A stretch of 64,000 bases of DNA, from the NCBI GenBank assembly GCA_934320845.1, contig CAKRFU010000010.1, forward strand, positions 1-64,000, in the 5' to 3' direction. Position 1 is the first letter of the stretch. Each line of letters opens with the position of its first letter. A program made the translations under genes and the position numbers. Of the stretch, positions 1 through 7,548 are shown in pieces. Source of the DNA: an uncultured Lachnospiraceae bacterium (GTDB taxonomy: Bacteria > Bacillota > Clostridia > Lachnospirales > Lachnospiraceae). The notes under the pieces were generated by a model, which saw only the letters and a program-made list of their open reading frames with translations, made no database searches and was not told where the DNA came from.

Positions 1-749
1 AATCGGCAGTTCATATTTTACATCTGATAAAAGATGCAGACGAAATCCAAACCATTTCTTTGTTTTTACCACTTTTTCACCGTTAGGTTTTGTTATTGTG
101 TATTCTTTCATGCACCAGTCAGCATCCCTCTCTCCTTTGTTGCCGCTTTTTTTCTTTGAAATTCTTCTTGCGTAACTTTGTATGGCTTTTCCATCCGCTG
201 CCATAATCTCACCGAAACCGTTAAGGTTTTCATACATATATTTTACAAGTGTATCAAACATTTCTCTTAATTCATGCTCACATTCCTTTAAATTGTTCAA
301 AAAGTTTGTATATGCACTTGCTGTCGGAGCCAGTTTATATCGGCTTTCACTTATCTTTTTTCCAGACTCATCTTTTTTATCTGTCTGTACAGAATATATA
401 TGTGGTTGAAATCCACAGATGATGCGGAGCTGGCTGTTTCTGTTTAATTCTCTTAAAAGACTTGCAATAGAGTCATGGTCAAATATAAAGCTTGCGGTCA
501 AATGACCCGCGTGCGCGCTCAAATTGAACAAATTTATTTGTTCAATTTTCACTTTGCCTTCGCGAGAATAAAAGAATTCCACATAGCTTCTACAGGCCAT
601 TCATTTCTGCCTTTTCCTCGTTTTTCTTTTAACTTTTGAATAAGTTTTTTATCAGGAAGATTGTCAAAAACCTTTTGTAATCTTTCTAAATCTCCAAGAT
701 TTTCATTTTGGGTATCGTCAAACATTGAAATTTGTGTTATTATCTTCAT
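1..749 (-). pseudogene. Broken transposase gene, cut by the window edge
   Basis: Reading leftward from the ATG at 749, the first 66 codons give a typical N-terminus of a DDE transposase of the DUF772/IS1182-like kind (starts MKIITQISMFDD, then PVEAMWNSF). That frame stops at 549. After about 70 odd bases the same protein resumes in another frame from about 492 (SFIFDHDSIASLLREL) and runs open to the window edge, including a DGK motif followed by a K/R-rich stretch. The interrupting bases contain two palindromes (496-507 and 521-548), so the gene seems broken by a small palindromic insertion rather than a point mutation. Transposition activity is unlikely from this copy. The family is named from memory of the N-terminal motif; the broken state is seen directly. 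Confidence 0.8.
496..566. repeat. Palindromic insertion inside the transposase
   Basis: Two inverted repeats lie side by side: GGTCA/TGACC at 496-507 and a 13-bp perfect arm pair (AAATTGAACAAAT and its complement) at 521-548 with a 2-base centre. A GC-rich bit (about 508-519) separates them. The stretch has no counterpart in the flanking transposase reading frames. It resembles a short non-autonomous palindromic (REP or MITE-like) element; the exact ends cannot be fixed without an intact copy. Confidence 0.5.
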
Positions 750-829
750 AGAAAAGCACTCCTTTTTAATGTGGTTTTGTCACTTACATTATACACCATT
801 ATGGTTGATGAAGGGTGCTTTTCTTTTTA
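750..829 (+). terminator. Hairpin at the head of the transposase gene
   Basis: AGAAAAGCACTCC at 750-762 pairs with GGGTGCTTTTCT at 813-824, followed by a T-rich run. Read on the plus strand it has intrinsic-terminator form. It begins just upstream of the transposase start, where insertion sequences often carry a structure that limits impinging transcription. Confidence 0.4.
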
Positions 830-961
830 TTTTTAGTATATAATATATACTATATACAGTATTCAAAAGTTTAAGATAATAAAATAAAATTTTGTGTTTA
901 ATTTATTGTGGATTTGTGGTATCATAATTAGACAAGAAATAAAGATCAGGAGGTAATTCTT

Positions 962-1144
962 ATGGCAGATATTTATCAGGAAATTAAGGAACTCAAAGAA
1001 AAAATCGAATTTTGTTCATATGCCATGAAGTATGGAAAAATGCTTGACATGTCCTCTGATCAGACAGTTAAGGCATTCAAAGTTAAGGGCGAATTGGAAG
1101 ATGAGCTCAGATTCATGGAATTAAAAAACAAAAATAAGGGCTAA
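962..1144 (+). CDS. Small acidic helical protein, possibly Spo0E-like
   Basis: A 60-residue protein preceded by a strong AGGAGG site ending 7-8 bases before the ATG. It is predicted all helical, with two amphipathic helices around a short turn (MLDMSSDQ), then KGELEDEL. Spo0E-family phosphatases are this size and are also a helical hairpin, with an SQELD signature in the second helix; here that signature would be replaced by KGELED, so family membership is only suggested. If it is Spo0E-like it would act on Spo0A-type response regulators, but the changed motif makes this doubtful. It stands alone; a 19-bp inverted repeat follows at 1283-1358. Confidence 0.5.
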   Translation: MADIYQEIKELKEKIEFCSYAMKYGKMLDMSSDQTVKAFKVKGELEDELRFMELKNKNKG

Positions 1145-1282
1145 TAGGGATTTGTGCAGGGTTACTGGAATTGAAAATTTAAGGAAAAAAAGTTGTATTA
1201 GTGTCAAAAAGTGGGGATTGAATGACAGATATAGATAGTCATATGTAAATTTTTGACAAAATATAATTTAATAATGATTCAT

Positions 1283-1358
1283 ATAATATAAAATAACCGG
1301 AGTTATAAGTTTTCATTTGAAATATGATTATCTTATATATCCGGTTATTTTATATTAT
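1283..1358. repeat. 19-bp perfect inverted repeat between convergent genes
   Basis: Arms at 1283-1301 and 1340-1358 are perfect complements (core AATAACCGGA and its complement) around a 38-base AT-rich loop. It lies between the small plus-strand gene and the end of the beta-galactosidase gene. A bidirectional terminator is the simplest reading, although the loop is long; a decayed miniature transposable element is the alternative. Confidence 0.6.
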
Positions 1359-1419
1359 TTTTGATTGAGAAAACTGTACAATAAATAAAATTCAAGCTAT
1401 GCGTGCTATAAAATTGATA

Positions 1420-3414
1420 TTATACAATTTTTACCCCATATGGTTTTAAAGTAATCTGTTCATTGTCAGTCATATCAAAAGTGATTTCGTTTTCAGTTAC
1501 ATTGAGGTAAAATTCGATTGCTTTACCGTTTTCGTCCTCTCGTTTATGGTATTCTATTCCGTCAGGAAGAGTAAGATATGGTGTGTTTGTTTCTTCAAGC
1601 ATTGTCTTAAATAAAACGGACATTGAATCCATATCGATGCGGGCACCCACATAATATGCTTTTCCTTTACCGAAACTTTTACATGTTATTGCAGGTGTCC
1701 CGGCGTAAAAGTCTTTATCATATTTGGCGAGGATTTCGGCATCAGATACACGGAGTATTTCAGCGTAATCATGAATTGTTGTCTTATGGCCATCTGTGAA
1801 TGTTGCAAAATTTTCATCACTGTCGTAATATGTATCAATTTCTTCACTTATAACGCCAAACAGTTCACTTAGTCCGTCACCTGGGAAGCCGCCGAGGTAG
1901 CAAAGAGTGTTATCATCGACATAGCCTGTAAGATATGTCGCCATCAGATGACCGCCGCGTTTTACAAAGGCTTTAAGATTGTCGGAAGCACCGGGTCTAA
2001 GCATATAAAGCATAGGGGCGATGACAACATTATAGTCATCAAGGTTATCATCAGATGCGACAACATTCATGTCAATTCCAAGTTTTAAAAATTCCTGATA
2101 TATTTGTATACATGTTTTTGCGTAGTTTTTAGTTTTATCTGAAAGACCACGCATATTATCAATTGCCCACATGTTATCCCAGTCAAATATAAGAGCGGCT
2201 TTTGTTTTGACAATTGTTCCCTTTACATTTGAGAGATTGTCGAGCATGGCACCGACTTCGGCAACTTCTTTGAAAACTCTCGTATCATCGGTGCCGAGAT
2301 GGTCTACAACTGCTCCGTGATATTGTTCGAAGGAACCACGGCTTTTTCTCCACTGGAAGTACTGTACGGTATCAGAACCGCATGCCACAGCTTGTGCGCT
2401 AAATAGTTTGTGTACTCCCGGGCGTTTGAGTTTATTGTATTCATGCCAGTTTACGAGTCCCGGCGCACATTCCATAAGCATAAATGGCTGATCTTTCTTT
2501 AAGGAACGCATAACTGCATGGTCAAAAGAGTTATGCGCCATGGTATCTGCCATTGTTTCATAATTGTTATGAAATACCGGGTATGAATCCCATGAGATAA
2601 CATCCAGTTCTTTTGCCATTATGCGATAATCAAGTCCTGGAAAAAGCTGCATGAAATTGGTTGTTATAGGAATGTTTGGAGTTCTTTTTCTTATAATGTC
2701 AATTTCAGATTTCATATAATCTGTAGTGTTCCATGTGGTAAATCGTTTCCATTCAAGATTTAATCCCATAACGCTGTATTCACCATTTAAATAAGGTGGT
2801 TCAATTTGTGAGAAGTCATTGTATGTGTGGCTCCAAAAACCTGTCCACCATGCTTTGTTAAGCTTGTTTATATCGTTGTCAAACTTGTTGGCAAGATAGC
2901 TTTGAAATTTCTTTTTGCACAGCGGGCAGAAACATTCTCCGCCAAATTCATTAGATAAATGCCACATTGCAAGTCCCGGGTGGTTTCCAACGGTGTCAAT
3001 TATTTTGTTTATTATGATGCCCGTTTTTTCTCTGAATTTTGATGATGACATGCAATGGTTGTGGCGTACACCATGATGTGCACGGTGGTCATCTGCTCCT
3101 ACACGCATACATTCGGGATATTTTTCATCGAGCCATGCAGGGCGGGCACCTGATGGTGTTGCAAGAATTGTATAAATGCCGTTCTCGTATAACTTATCCA
3201 TTATGTTTTTTAGCCAATCCATATGAAATTCACCCTCAGAAGGTTCATAAGCTGACCATGAGAATATGCCGAGAGACATGCTTGTCATTTTTGCCTTTTT
3301 CATTAATTCAATATCTTTTTCAAGAATATCCGGTCTGTCAAGCCATTGGTCGGGATTGTAATCCGACCCGTGAAGTATACCGTTTATTTGTGGGAAAAAA
3401 TTTCTTTTATTCAT
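1420..3414 (-). CDS. Beta-galactosidase, glycoside hydrolase family 42
   Basis: A 664-residue cytoplasmic enzyme that hydrolyses terminal beta-galactosides from oligosaccharides. The N-terminal TIM barrel is clear: GSDYNPDQW near residue 16, the acid/base glutamate in LSNEFGGE (E156) and the nucleophile in FMLMECAPG (E315). Cysteines at 102, 161, 163 and 166 match the zinc site seen in many GH42 enzymes. A trimerisation domain (about 400-610) and a short C-terminal beta domain follow, and the length is normal for the family. No signal peptide is present. The ATG has GGAGG a few bases upstream. The gene follows the PAS-CPBP gene by 80 bases on the same strand and may be cotranscribed with it. 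GH42 enzymes often act on galactan-derived oligosaccharides, which would suit the arabinan genes elsewhere in the window. Confidence 0.95.
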   Translation of the reverse strand: MNKRNFFPQINGILHGSDYNPDQWLDRPDILEKDIELMKKAKMTSMSLGIFSWSAYEPSEGEFHMDWLKNIMDKLYENGIYTILATPSGARPAWLDEKYPECMRVGADDHRAHHGVRHNHCMSSSKFREKTGIIINKIIDTVGNHPGLAMWHLSNEFGGECFCPLCKKKFQSYLANKFDNDINKLNKAWWTGFWSHTYNDFSQIEPPYLNGEYSVMGLNLEWKRFTTWNTTDYMKSEIDIIRKRTPNIPITTNFMQLFPGLDYRIMAKELDVISWDSYPVFHNNYETMADTMAHNSFDHAVMRSLKKDQPFMLMECAPGLVNWHEYNKLKRPGVHKLFSAQAVACGSDTVQYFQWRKSRGSFEQYHGAVVDHLGTDDTRVFKEVAEVGAMLDNLSNVKGTIVKTKAALIFDWDNMWAIDNMRGLSDKTKNYAKTCIQIYQEFLKLGIDMNVVASDDNLDDYNVVIAPMLYMLRPGASDNLKAFVKRGGHLMATYLTGYVDDNTLCYLGGFPGDGLSELFGVISEEIDTYYDSDENFATFTDGHKTTIHDYAEILRVSDAEILAKYDKDFYAGTPAITCKSFGKGKAYYVGARIDMDSMSVLFKTMLEETNTPYLTLPDGIEYHKREDENGKAIEFYLNVTENEITFDMTDNEQITLKPYGVKIV

Positions 3415-3494
3415 ATACGACCTCCAAATTCAATTGTAAAAGTATGTTGATAAAATTATATCATCTGGCGGCATGAATAACAAATTATTTATTG

Positions 3495-4580
3495 TCAGAA
3501 ATAGAGACACATTGCAAGATAGCCGCAGCACCAGTGAAGTATGACGCAGCCCCATATATTCTGTTGGCGTTCATATATATAACCTAAGGCGAGGCTTAGC
3601 ATGAATGCACCGAACATAAAATAAAAACCGAAAGGCATATGCATAAGTGAAAACAGCAGAGAGGTAAGGAAAATACTGAAAAATTTTTGAAATCTTACTT
3701 TCATCAATGATTTTACACTTGTCTGTATTACACCACGTGCAAGAAATTCCTGAACAAATGCGGTGAATATATAGGTATATGCGCCGTGAAGCGAGCCGCC
3801 GATATAGTAGGCTTTTATCTGATATCCAAGCAATGACAGAACTGCTTTGCTCAGAAGGAGAATACAGGAGACAATCAATGCTGTCGCAATAGTTTCGATA
3901 AGATTTTTTTTAAATGTTGATATTTTTGGGATAAGACCAATATCACGCATTGAAAAACTTGTCAGGAACACAATCTCCAAAAAGAGCAGGAAAGTTATAA
4001 ATTCTATTATCTGTGTATAGACTGATGATTTTAGGTATATGTGCAATGTAAAACGCATAAGGCTCCATGACATCAGGAAAACACTGATGCATAATATAAG
4101 ACCTGCAAATATAAATGCACAATCATGTTCATGCTGTCTGAGATTAAATCTGTCAGTATCATCCTCAATGAGAATGACCATGCCGTTGAATGCCGTATCA
4201 GGATTTTTATATGGTGAATCGGGATTAAATATTTCAGTTTTTGGCGGATTTAAAAGACTTATATCAATGTTAAAGTGGTGTAGCTCTTTTTCCTTTCCAA
4301 AACGGTATCTTACAGGTGTTTTTGGGAAAACTTTATGCTTTTCCATGCTGTCACGAAAAAGTTTGTTGAAAGCTCTGTTTTTTTTGTTCTGCAAAAAAAG
4401 TTCTGAGAAGTATTGTCCTAAGATATCAGAAATTGATGATATTTTAAGTATTTTACAGCACGCAGAATTGCAGTATGTTATTCTGCCTTCGGAGTCTAAA
4501 GTTATTACTCCGTCAGACATGTTCTCAAATATCATATTTTTTTGATCGGCTGATATAATATCAGGTAATTGTGAAGTCAT
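3495..4580 (-). CDS. PAS domain fused to a CPBP-family membrane protease
   Basis: This 361-residue protein starts at the ATG preceded by GAGG at 4580; a longer upstream frame lacks a ribosome site and runs through a dispersed repeat. Residues about 15-150 form a PAS sensor (GVITLDSEGRITYCN, later GMVILIEDDTDR). About six membrane segments follow. Motifs of the CPBP/Abi (Rce1-like) intramembrane protease family are seen: QEFLARG in place of the usual EExxxR, FSLMH in the next helix and HWCCG near the C-terminus. The first glutamate of motif 1 is a glutamine, so proteolysis may be altered. CPBP proteins act in bacteriocin immunity and membrane-protein cleavage. A soluble PAS domain in front suggests the activity is gated by a redox or small-ligand signal (inference). 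Confidence 0.75.
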   Translation of the reverse strand: MTSQLPDIISADQKNMIFENMSDGVITLDSEGRITYCNSACCKILKISSISDILGQYFSELFLQNKKNRAFNKLFRDSMEKHKVFPKTPVRYRFGKEKELHHFNIDISLLNPPKTEIFNPDSPYKNPDTAFNGMVILIEDDTDRFNLRQHEHDCAFIFAGLILCISVFLMSWSLMRFTLHIYLKSSVYTQIIEFITFLLFLEIVFLTSFSMRDIGLIPKISTFKKNLIETIATALIVSCILLLSKAVLSLLGYQIKAYYIGGSLHGAYTYIFTAFVQEFLARGVIQTSVKSLMKVRFQKFFSIFLTSLLFSLMHMPFGFYFMFGAFMLSLALGYIYERQQNIWGCVILHWCCGYLAMCLYF

Positions 4581-4634
4581 TGTAACCCTCATTTCTTTTT
4601 GTTTTATTTCAGGATTGCGGGAATTGCATAGTAG

Positions 4635-4660
4635 TAATGAAGCAATCCGTGGCATCAGTT
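4635..4660. repeat. Dispersed repeat R1, copy 1
   Basis: Contains the string AATGAAGCAATCCGTGGCAT. Close copies lie at 25751-25776 and 42667-42694, all outside real coding sequence. It sits just upstream of the PAS-CPBP gene. Confidence 0.6.
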
Positions 4661-4691
4661 TTCATTATTTAAGTATATCATATTTCTATAG

Positions 4692-4710
4692 CGAATTTTT
4701 ATCAAATTCG
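4692..4710. promoter_or_regulatory. Small palindrome between divergent genes
   Basis: CGAATTT and AAATTCG form a perfect 7-bp inverted repeat with a 5-base spacer between the divergent PAS-CPBP and pta genes. A TTGACT box follows at 4722 without a convincing -10. It could be an operator, but the regulator is unknown. Confidence 0.3.
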
Positions 4711-4800
4711 TATTGTTTATATTGACTTTTTTATAAAAGTATACGAAAATAGGCGTGGTGTTTAAAAATAAACATAAAATTTAGAAATGGAGATGATTAG

Positions 4801-5793
4801 ATGTTTGGTTTTGGTCAGTTAATAGACATTTTAAAGAAGAGTCCAAAAAAGATCGTTTTTACGGAAGGTGAGGATTCACGTATCCTTGAAGCATCATCAC
4901 GATTGCTTGCGAGCAATTTCCTTCACCCTATTCTTATAGGTAATGAAGAAAAGATTATGAATGCAGCAGAAGAAAGCGGATTTAATATTCGTGGAGCTGA
5001 GATTATAGATCCTGAAAAATATGAGAAAATGGATGAGATGGTTGAAATGCTTTGTGAACTCAGAAAGAAAAAAGGCATGACACCTGAGAAAGCAAGACAG
5101 GTTCTTTCACAGGCAAATTATTTTGGAACTATGCTTGTTAAGATGGGAGTTGCAGATTCACTTTTGGGAGGTGCAACATATTCAACAGCAGATACTGTTC
5201 GTCCGGCACTTCAGATAATAAAGACTAAACCGGGACACAGCATTGTATCTTCATGCTTTATACTTGTAAGACCAAGTGCTACAGGTGAAAATGAAGTTAT
5301 TGCAATGGGTGACTGCGCAATCAACATTAAACCGTCAGAGGATGAACTTGTAGAGATAGCAGGGGAAGCTTCAAAATGTGCAAAGATTTTTGGTGTTGAC
5401 CCACAGGTAGCATTTTTGAGCTATTCTACACATGGTTCAGGAAAGGGCGAGGATGTAGATAAGATGTGCAACGCTGCACGCAAAGCAAAGGAGAAATATC
5501 CTGATCTTCCTATAGACGGAGAACTTCAGTTTGATGCGGCAGTATCACCTAGAGTTGCAAGAACAAAATGCCCTGATTCAAATGTCGCAGGCCATGCAAA
5601 TACATTTATATTCCCTGACATAAATGCAGGAAATATCGGATACAAGATTGCACAGCGTATGGGTAATTTTGAGGCATATGGTCCTATACTTCTCGGACTT
5701 AATGCACCTGTAAATGATTTGTCAAGAGGCTGCAATGCATCGGAAGTATATTCTATGGCTATTATTACAGCAGCATTAGCAAACAATATTTAG
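4801..5793 (+). CDS. pta: Phosphate acetyltransferase
   Basis: A 330-residue protein of the single-domain Pta family, which interconverts acetyl-CoA plus phosphate and acetyl-phosphate plus CoA in acetate formation. The N-terminal motif KKIVFTEGEDSRIL, the central STADTVRPALQIIKTKPG and the C-terminal ISYK-like region with LGLNAPVNDLSRGC are characteristic. Length matches the short bacterial form without the regulatory N-terminal domains. A GGAG site precedes the ATG at good spacing. No acetate kinase gene is adjacent. The gene is followed after 26 bases by an AraC-type regulator, so the two may share a transcript. The call is well supported; a phosphotransbutyrylase is less likely because of the strong Pta motifs. 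Confidence 0.95.
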   Translation: MFGFGQLIDILKKSPKKIVFTEGEDSRILEASSRLLASNFLHPILIGNEEKIMNAAEESGFNIRGAEIIDPEKYEKMDEMVEMLCELRKKKGMTPEKARQVLSQANYFGTMLVKMGVADSLLGGATYSTADTVRPALQIIKTKPGHSIVSSCFILVRPSATGENEVIAMGDCAINIKPSEDELVEIAGEASKCAKIFGVDPQVAFLSYSTHGSGKGEDVDKMCNAARKAKEKYPDLPIDGELQFDAAVSPRVARTKCPDSNVAGHANTFIFPDINAGNIGYKIAQRMGNFEAYGPILLGLNAPVNDLSRGCNASEVYSMAIITAALANNI

Positions 5794-5819
5794 TATTATA
5801 GATAATAGGACTGTTTTAT

Positions 5820-6950
5820 ATGAAAGAAAAATTTTTCCTGACACATATGTTACCTATATTAAATGCTCATATTGCAATATTTGATGAAGACGGAATACTT
5901 ATAGAACAGCTTTCAGATTCGAGAAAAGAGGATATTATGCTCTATTCTCAGATAGTTAAGGAAGCAGGGAAGGATTTCCCGTACATAGTCGTTGTAGATA
6001 CAGGTATTGTTGTGTGTGCTATGTGGAATGAGGCCGAATCTGAATTTATAGTTATAGGAAAGGTGGCAATGTTTTCTTCTTTTGAAAACAAAGGCTCAGA
6101 TATACGTGTATGTTCAAAAGAAGCCTATACATCAGCAGTTATTCTTATATGGAATGAACTCACCGGAAAAAAGATTGGAAAGTATGATTTATGGAGAAAC
6201 AATATAAGCTTAGACAAATCAGTAGAGGTTTATGTTACAGAAAGTATATTTGAATATCAGGAGAGCGGTAAAATTCACAATCCATATGCACAGGAACTCA
6301 GAGAGCATGACAGCATAAGGCGTGGAGATCTCAAAGGGCTTAAAGAGAGCATAGATGAAGTTTATCCGGGTGAGCTTGGAAAACTTGCTGAAGACCAGGT
6401 GAGAAGCTTGAAAAATATTGCTATAGGAGTCATTACATGTGCCTCTAGATGTGCGATAGAGGGAGGCATAAATGCGGAAGCGGCATTTTCAATGGCTGAC
6501 GGATATATCAGATATCTTGAAGAAGAGCTGGATGATCCGATAAAAATTGAGCACCTTGTAAGAGAAGCTGAATATAATTTTACAAGAGATGTTCACAACC
6601 TAAACAATAATGATATAAAAAATCCATTGATACATCAGGTTAAAGATTATATATTTGCACATATCCATGAGTCTCTTATGGTGAGAGACATAGCAAAATA
6701 TATAGGTGTGTCACCGAATTATCTTTCAGAACAGTTTAGTCAGTTTGAAGGAGTAACCTTAAAACAATATATAATTGACGAAAAGATAAAATCCAGTGAA
6801 TATCTTTTGAAATACACAGATTATTCTTTACAGGAAATAAGCAGTTATTGTGCATTTAGTTCTCAGAGCAGATTCAGTGTTTATTTCCAGAGAAAGAATG
6901 GAATAACACCAGCTAAATATCGAAAAAAGTATCAAAATGGGAGAAATTGA
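5820..6950 (+). CDS. AraC-family transcriptional regulator
   Basis: A 376-residue protein. The last ~100 residues are an AraC/XylS DNA-binding domain with two helix-turn-helix units (VRDIAKYIGVSPNYLSEQFSQ and LQEISSYCAFSSQSRFSVYFQR, ending GITPAKYRKKY). The first 130 residues look like a small sensor fold of unknown ligand (AIFDEDGILIEQL, then PYIVVVDTGIVVCAMW). The middle segment (NPYAQELREHDSIRRGDLKGLKES) is a helical module common in AraC proteins of Lachnospiraceae. It starts 26 bases after pta with only a weak AGGA site, which suggests cotranscription or coupling. The effector is unknown; control of pta or nearby sugar genes is a guess. Confidence 0.85.
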   Translation: MKEKFFLTHMLPILNAHIAIFDEDGILIEQLSDSRKEDIMLYSQIVKEAGKDFPYIVVVDTGIVVCAMWNEAESEFIVIGKVAMFSSFENKGSDIRVCSKEAYTSAVILIWNELTGKKIGKYDLWRNNISLDKSVEVYVTESIFEYQESGKIHNPYAQELREHDSIRRGDLKGLKESIDEVYPGELGKLAEDQVRSLKNIAIGVITCASRCAIEGGINAEAAFSMADGYIRYLEEELDDPIKIEHLVREAEYNFTRDVHNLNNNDIKNPLIHQVKDYIFAHIHESLMVRDIAKYIGVSPNYLSEQFSQFEGVTLKQYIIDEKIKSSEYLLKYTDYSLQEISSYCAFSSQSRFSVYFQRKNGITPAKYRKKYQNGRN

Positions 6951-7071
6951 AAAAGTATAGTAGAAAACGTAGTAAAATTATGAAAAAAAGTATATATTTA
7001 AACACTCAATGGTGGTATAGTAGCGTGAAAGCTGTTAAGAGTTTTTTGTTTTATGAAAAGGAGTGTTTATT

Positions 7072-7308
7072 ATGAACAAGATTAACATTAAGTTTAATGA
7101 TGTAACTGATGTAAACAAATTTGTTCACATTCTCTCAAAGTATGACGCTGATTTTAATTTGTATTGCGGAAGCTATTGCGTTGATGCAAAGTCATTACTT
7201 GGTATTATGACTATGGATCTTAGAAACAGCATGTGGATGACAGGAAACTGTGAACCAAGCGAAGCAAGTCAGATTATTCGTGAATTAGGGGATGTTGTTG
7301 CAGCGTAA
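7072..7308 (+). CDS. HPr-like protein without the active-site histidine
   Basis: A 78-residue protein starting at the ATG eight bases after AAGGAG; an in-frame GTG nine bases earlier overlaps that site and is rejected. The second half fits the HPr fold, with DAKSLLGIMTMDL matching the region around the regulatory Ser46 of PTS phosphocarrier HPr. The first half lacks the GxHARPA segment that carries the phosphorylated His15. It therefore cannot pass phosphate in the sugar phosphotransferase system as normal HPr does. A regulatory role through the conserved serine, like Crh of Bacillus, is conceivable but inferred. A very strong terminator follows, so the gene is probably monocistronic and well expressed. 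Confidence 0.75.
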   Translation: MNKINIKFNDVTDVNKFVHILSKYDADFNLYCGSYCVDAKSLLGIMTMDLRNSMWMTGNCEPSEASQIIRELGDVVAA

Positions 7309-7359
7309 GATATTTTGAAAGATAGTATTGGAAGATATGAATATAGATTAAGAGCGACA

Positions 7360-7405
7360 GAAAACTCTGCATACATTTTTAGTGTATGCAGAGTTTTCTT
7401 TTTAC
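7360..7405 (+). terminator. Strong intrinsic terminator after the HPr-like gene
   Basis: A perfect 16-bp stem (GAAAACTCTGCATACA at 7360-7375 with its complement at 7383-7398), a 7-base loop and a T run. It is one of the clearest terminators in the window. Confidence 0.9.
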
Positions 7406-7548
7406 AAATTTAAAAATCTATGATAGAATAAAAAGAAGTTTTTTGTTATTGAAAAAATATGTATTCGATCATTATGCAAAGAAACTTGCGGAGAAAAAGC
7501 GGATATAAAGTACAGAAAGAAAAATCAGCATGGAGGATTAGAGATACT

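Noticed and set aside
661..843. Plus-strand frame across the transposase start
   Set aside because: Antisense to the transposase N-terminus and lacks a ribosome site.
3039..3476. 145-codon plus-strand frame inside the beta-galactosidase gene
   Set aside because: Antisense to well-conserved catalytic motifs of GH42; no own signals.
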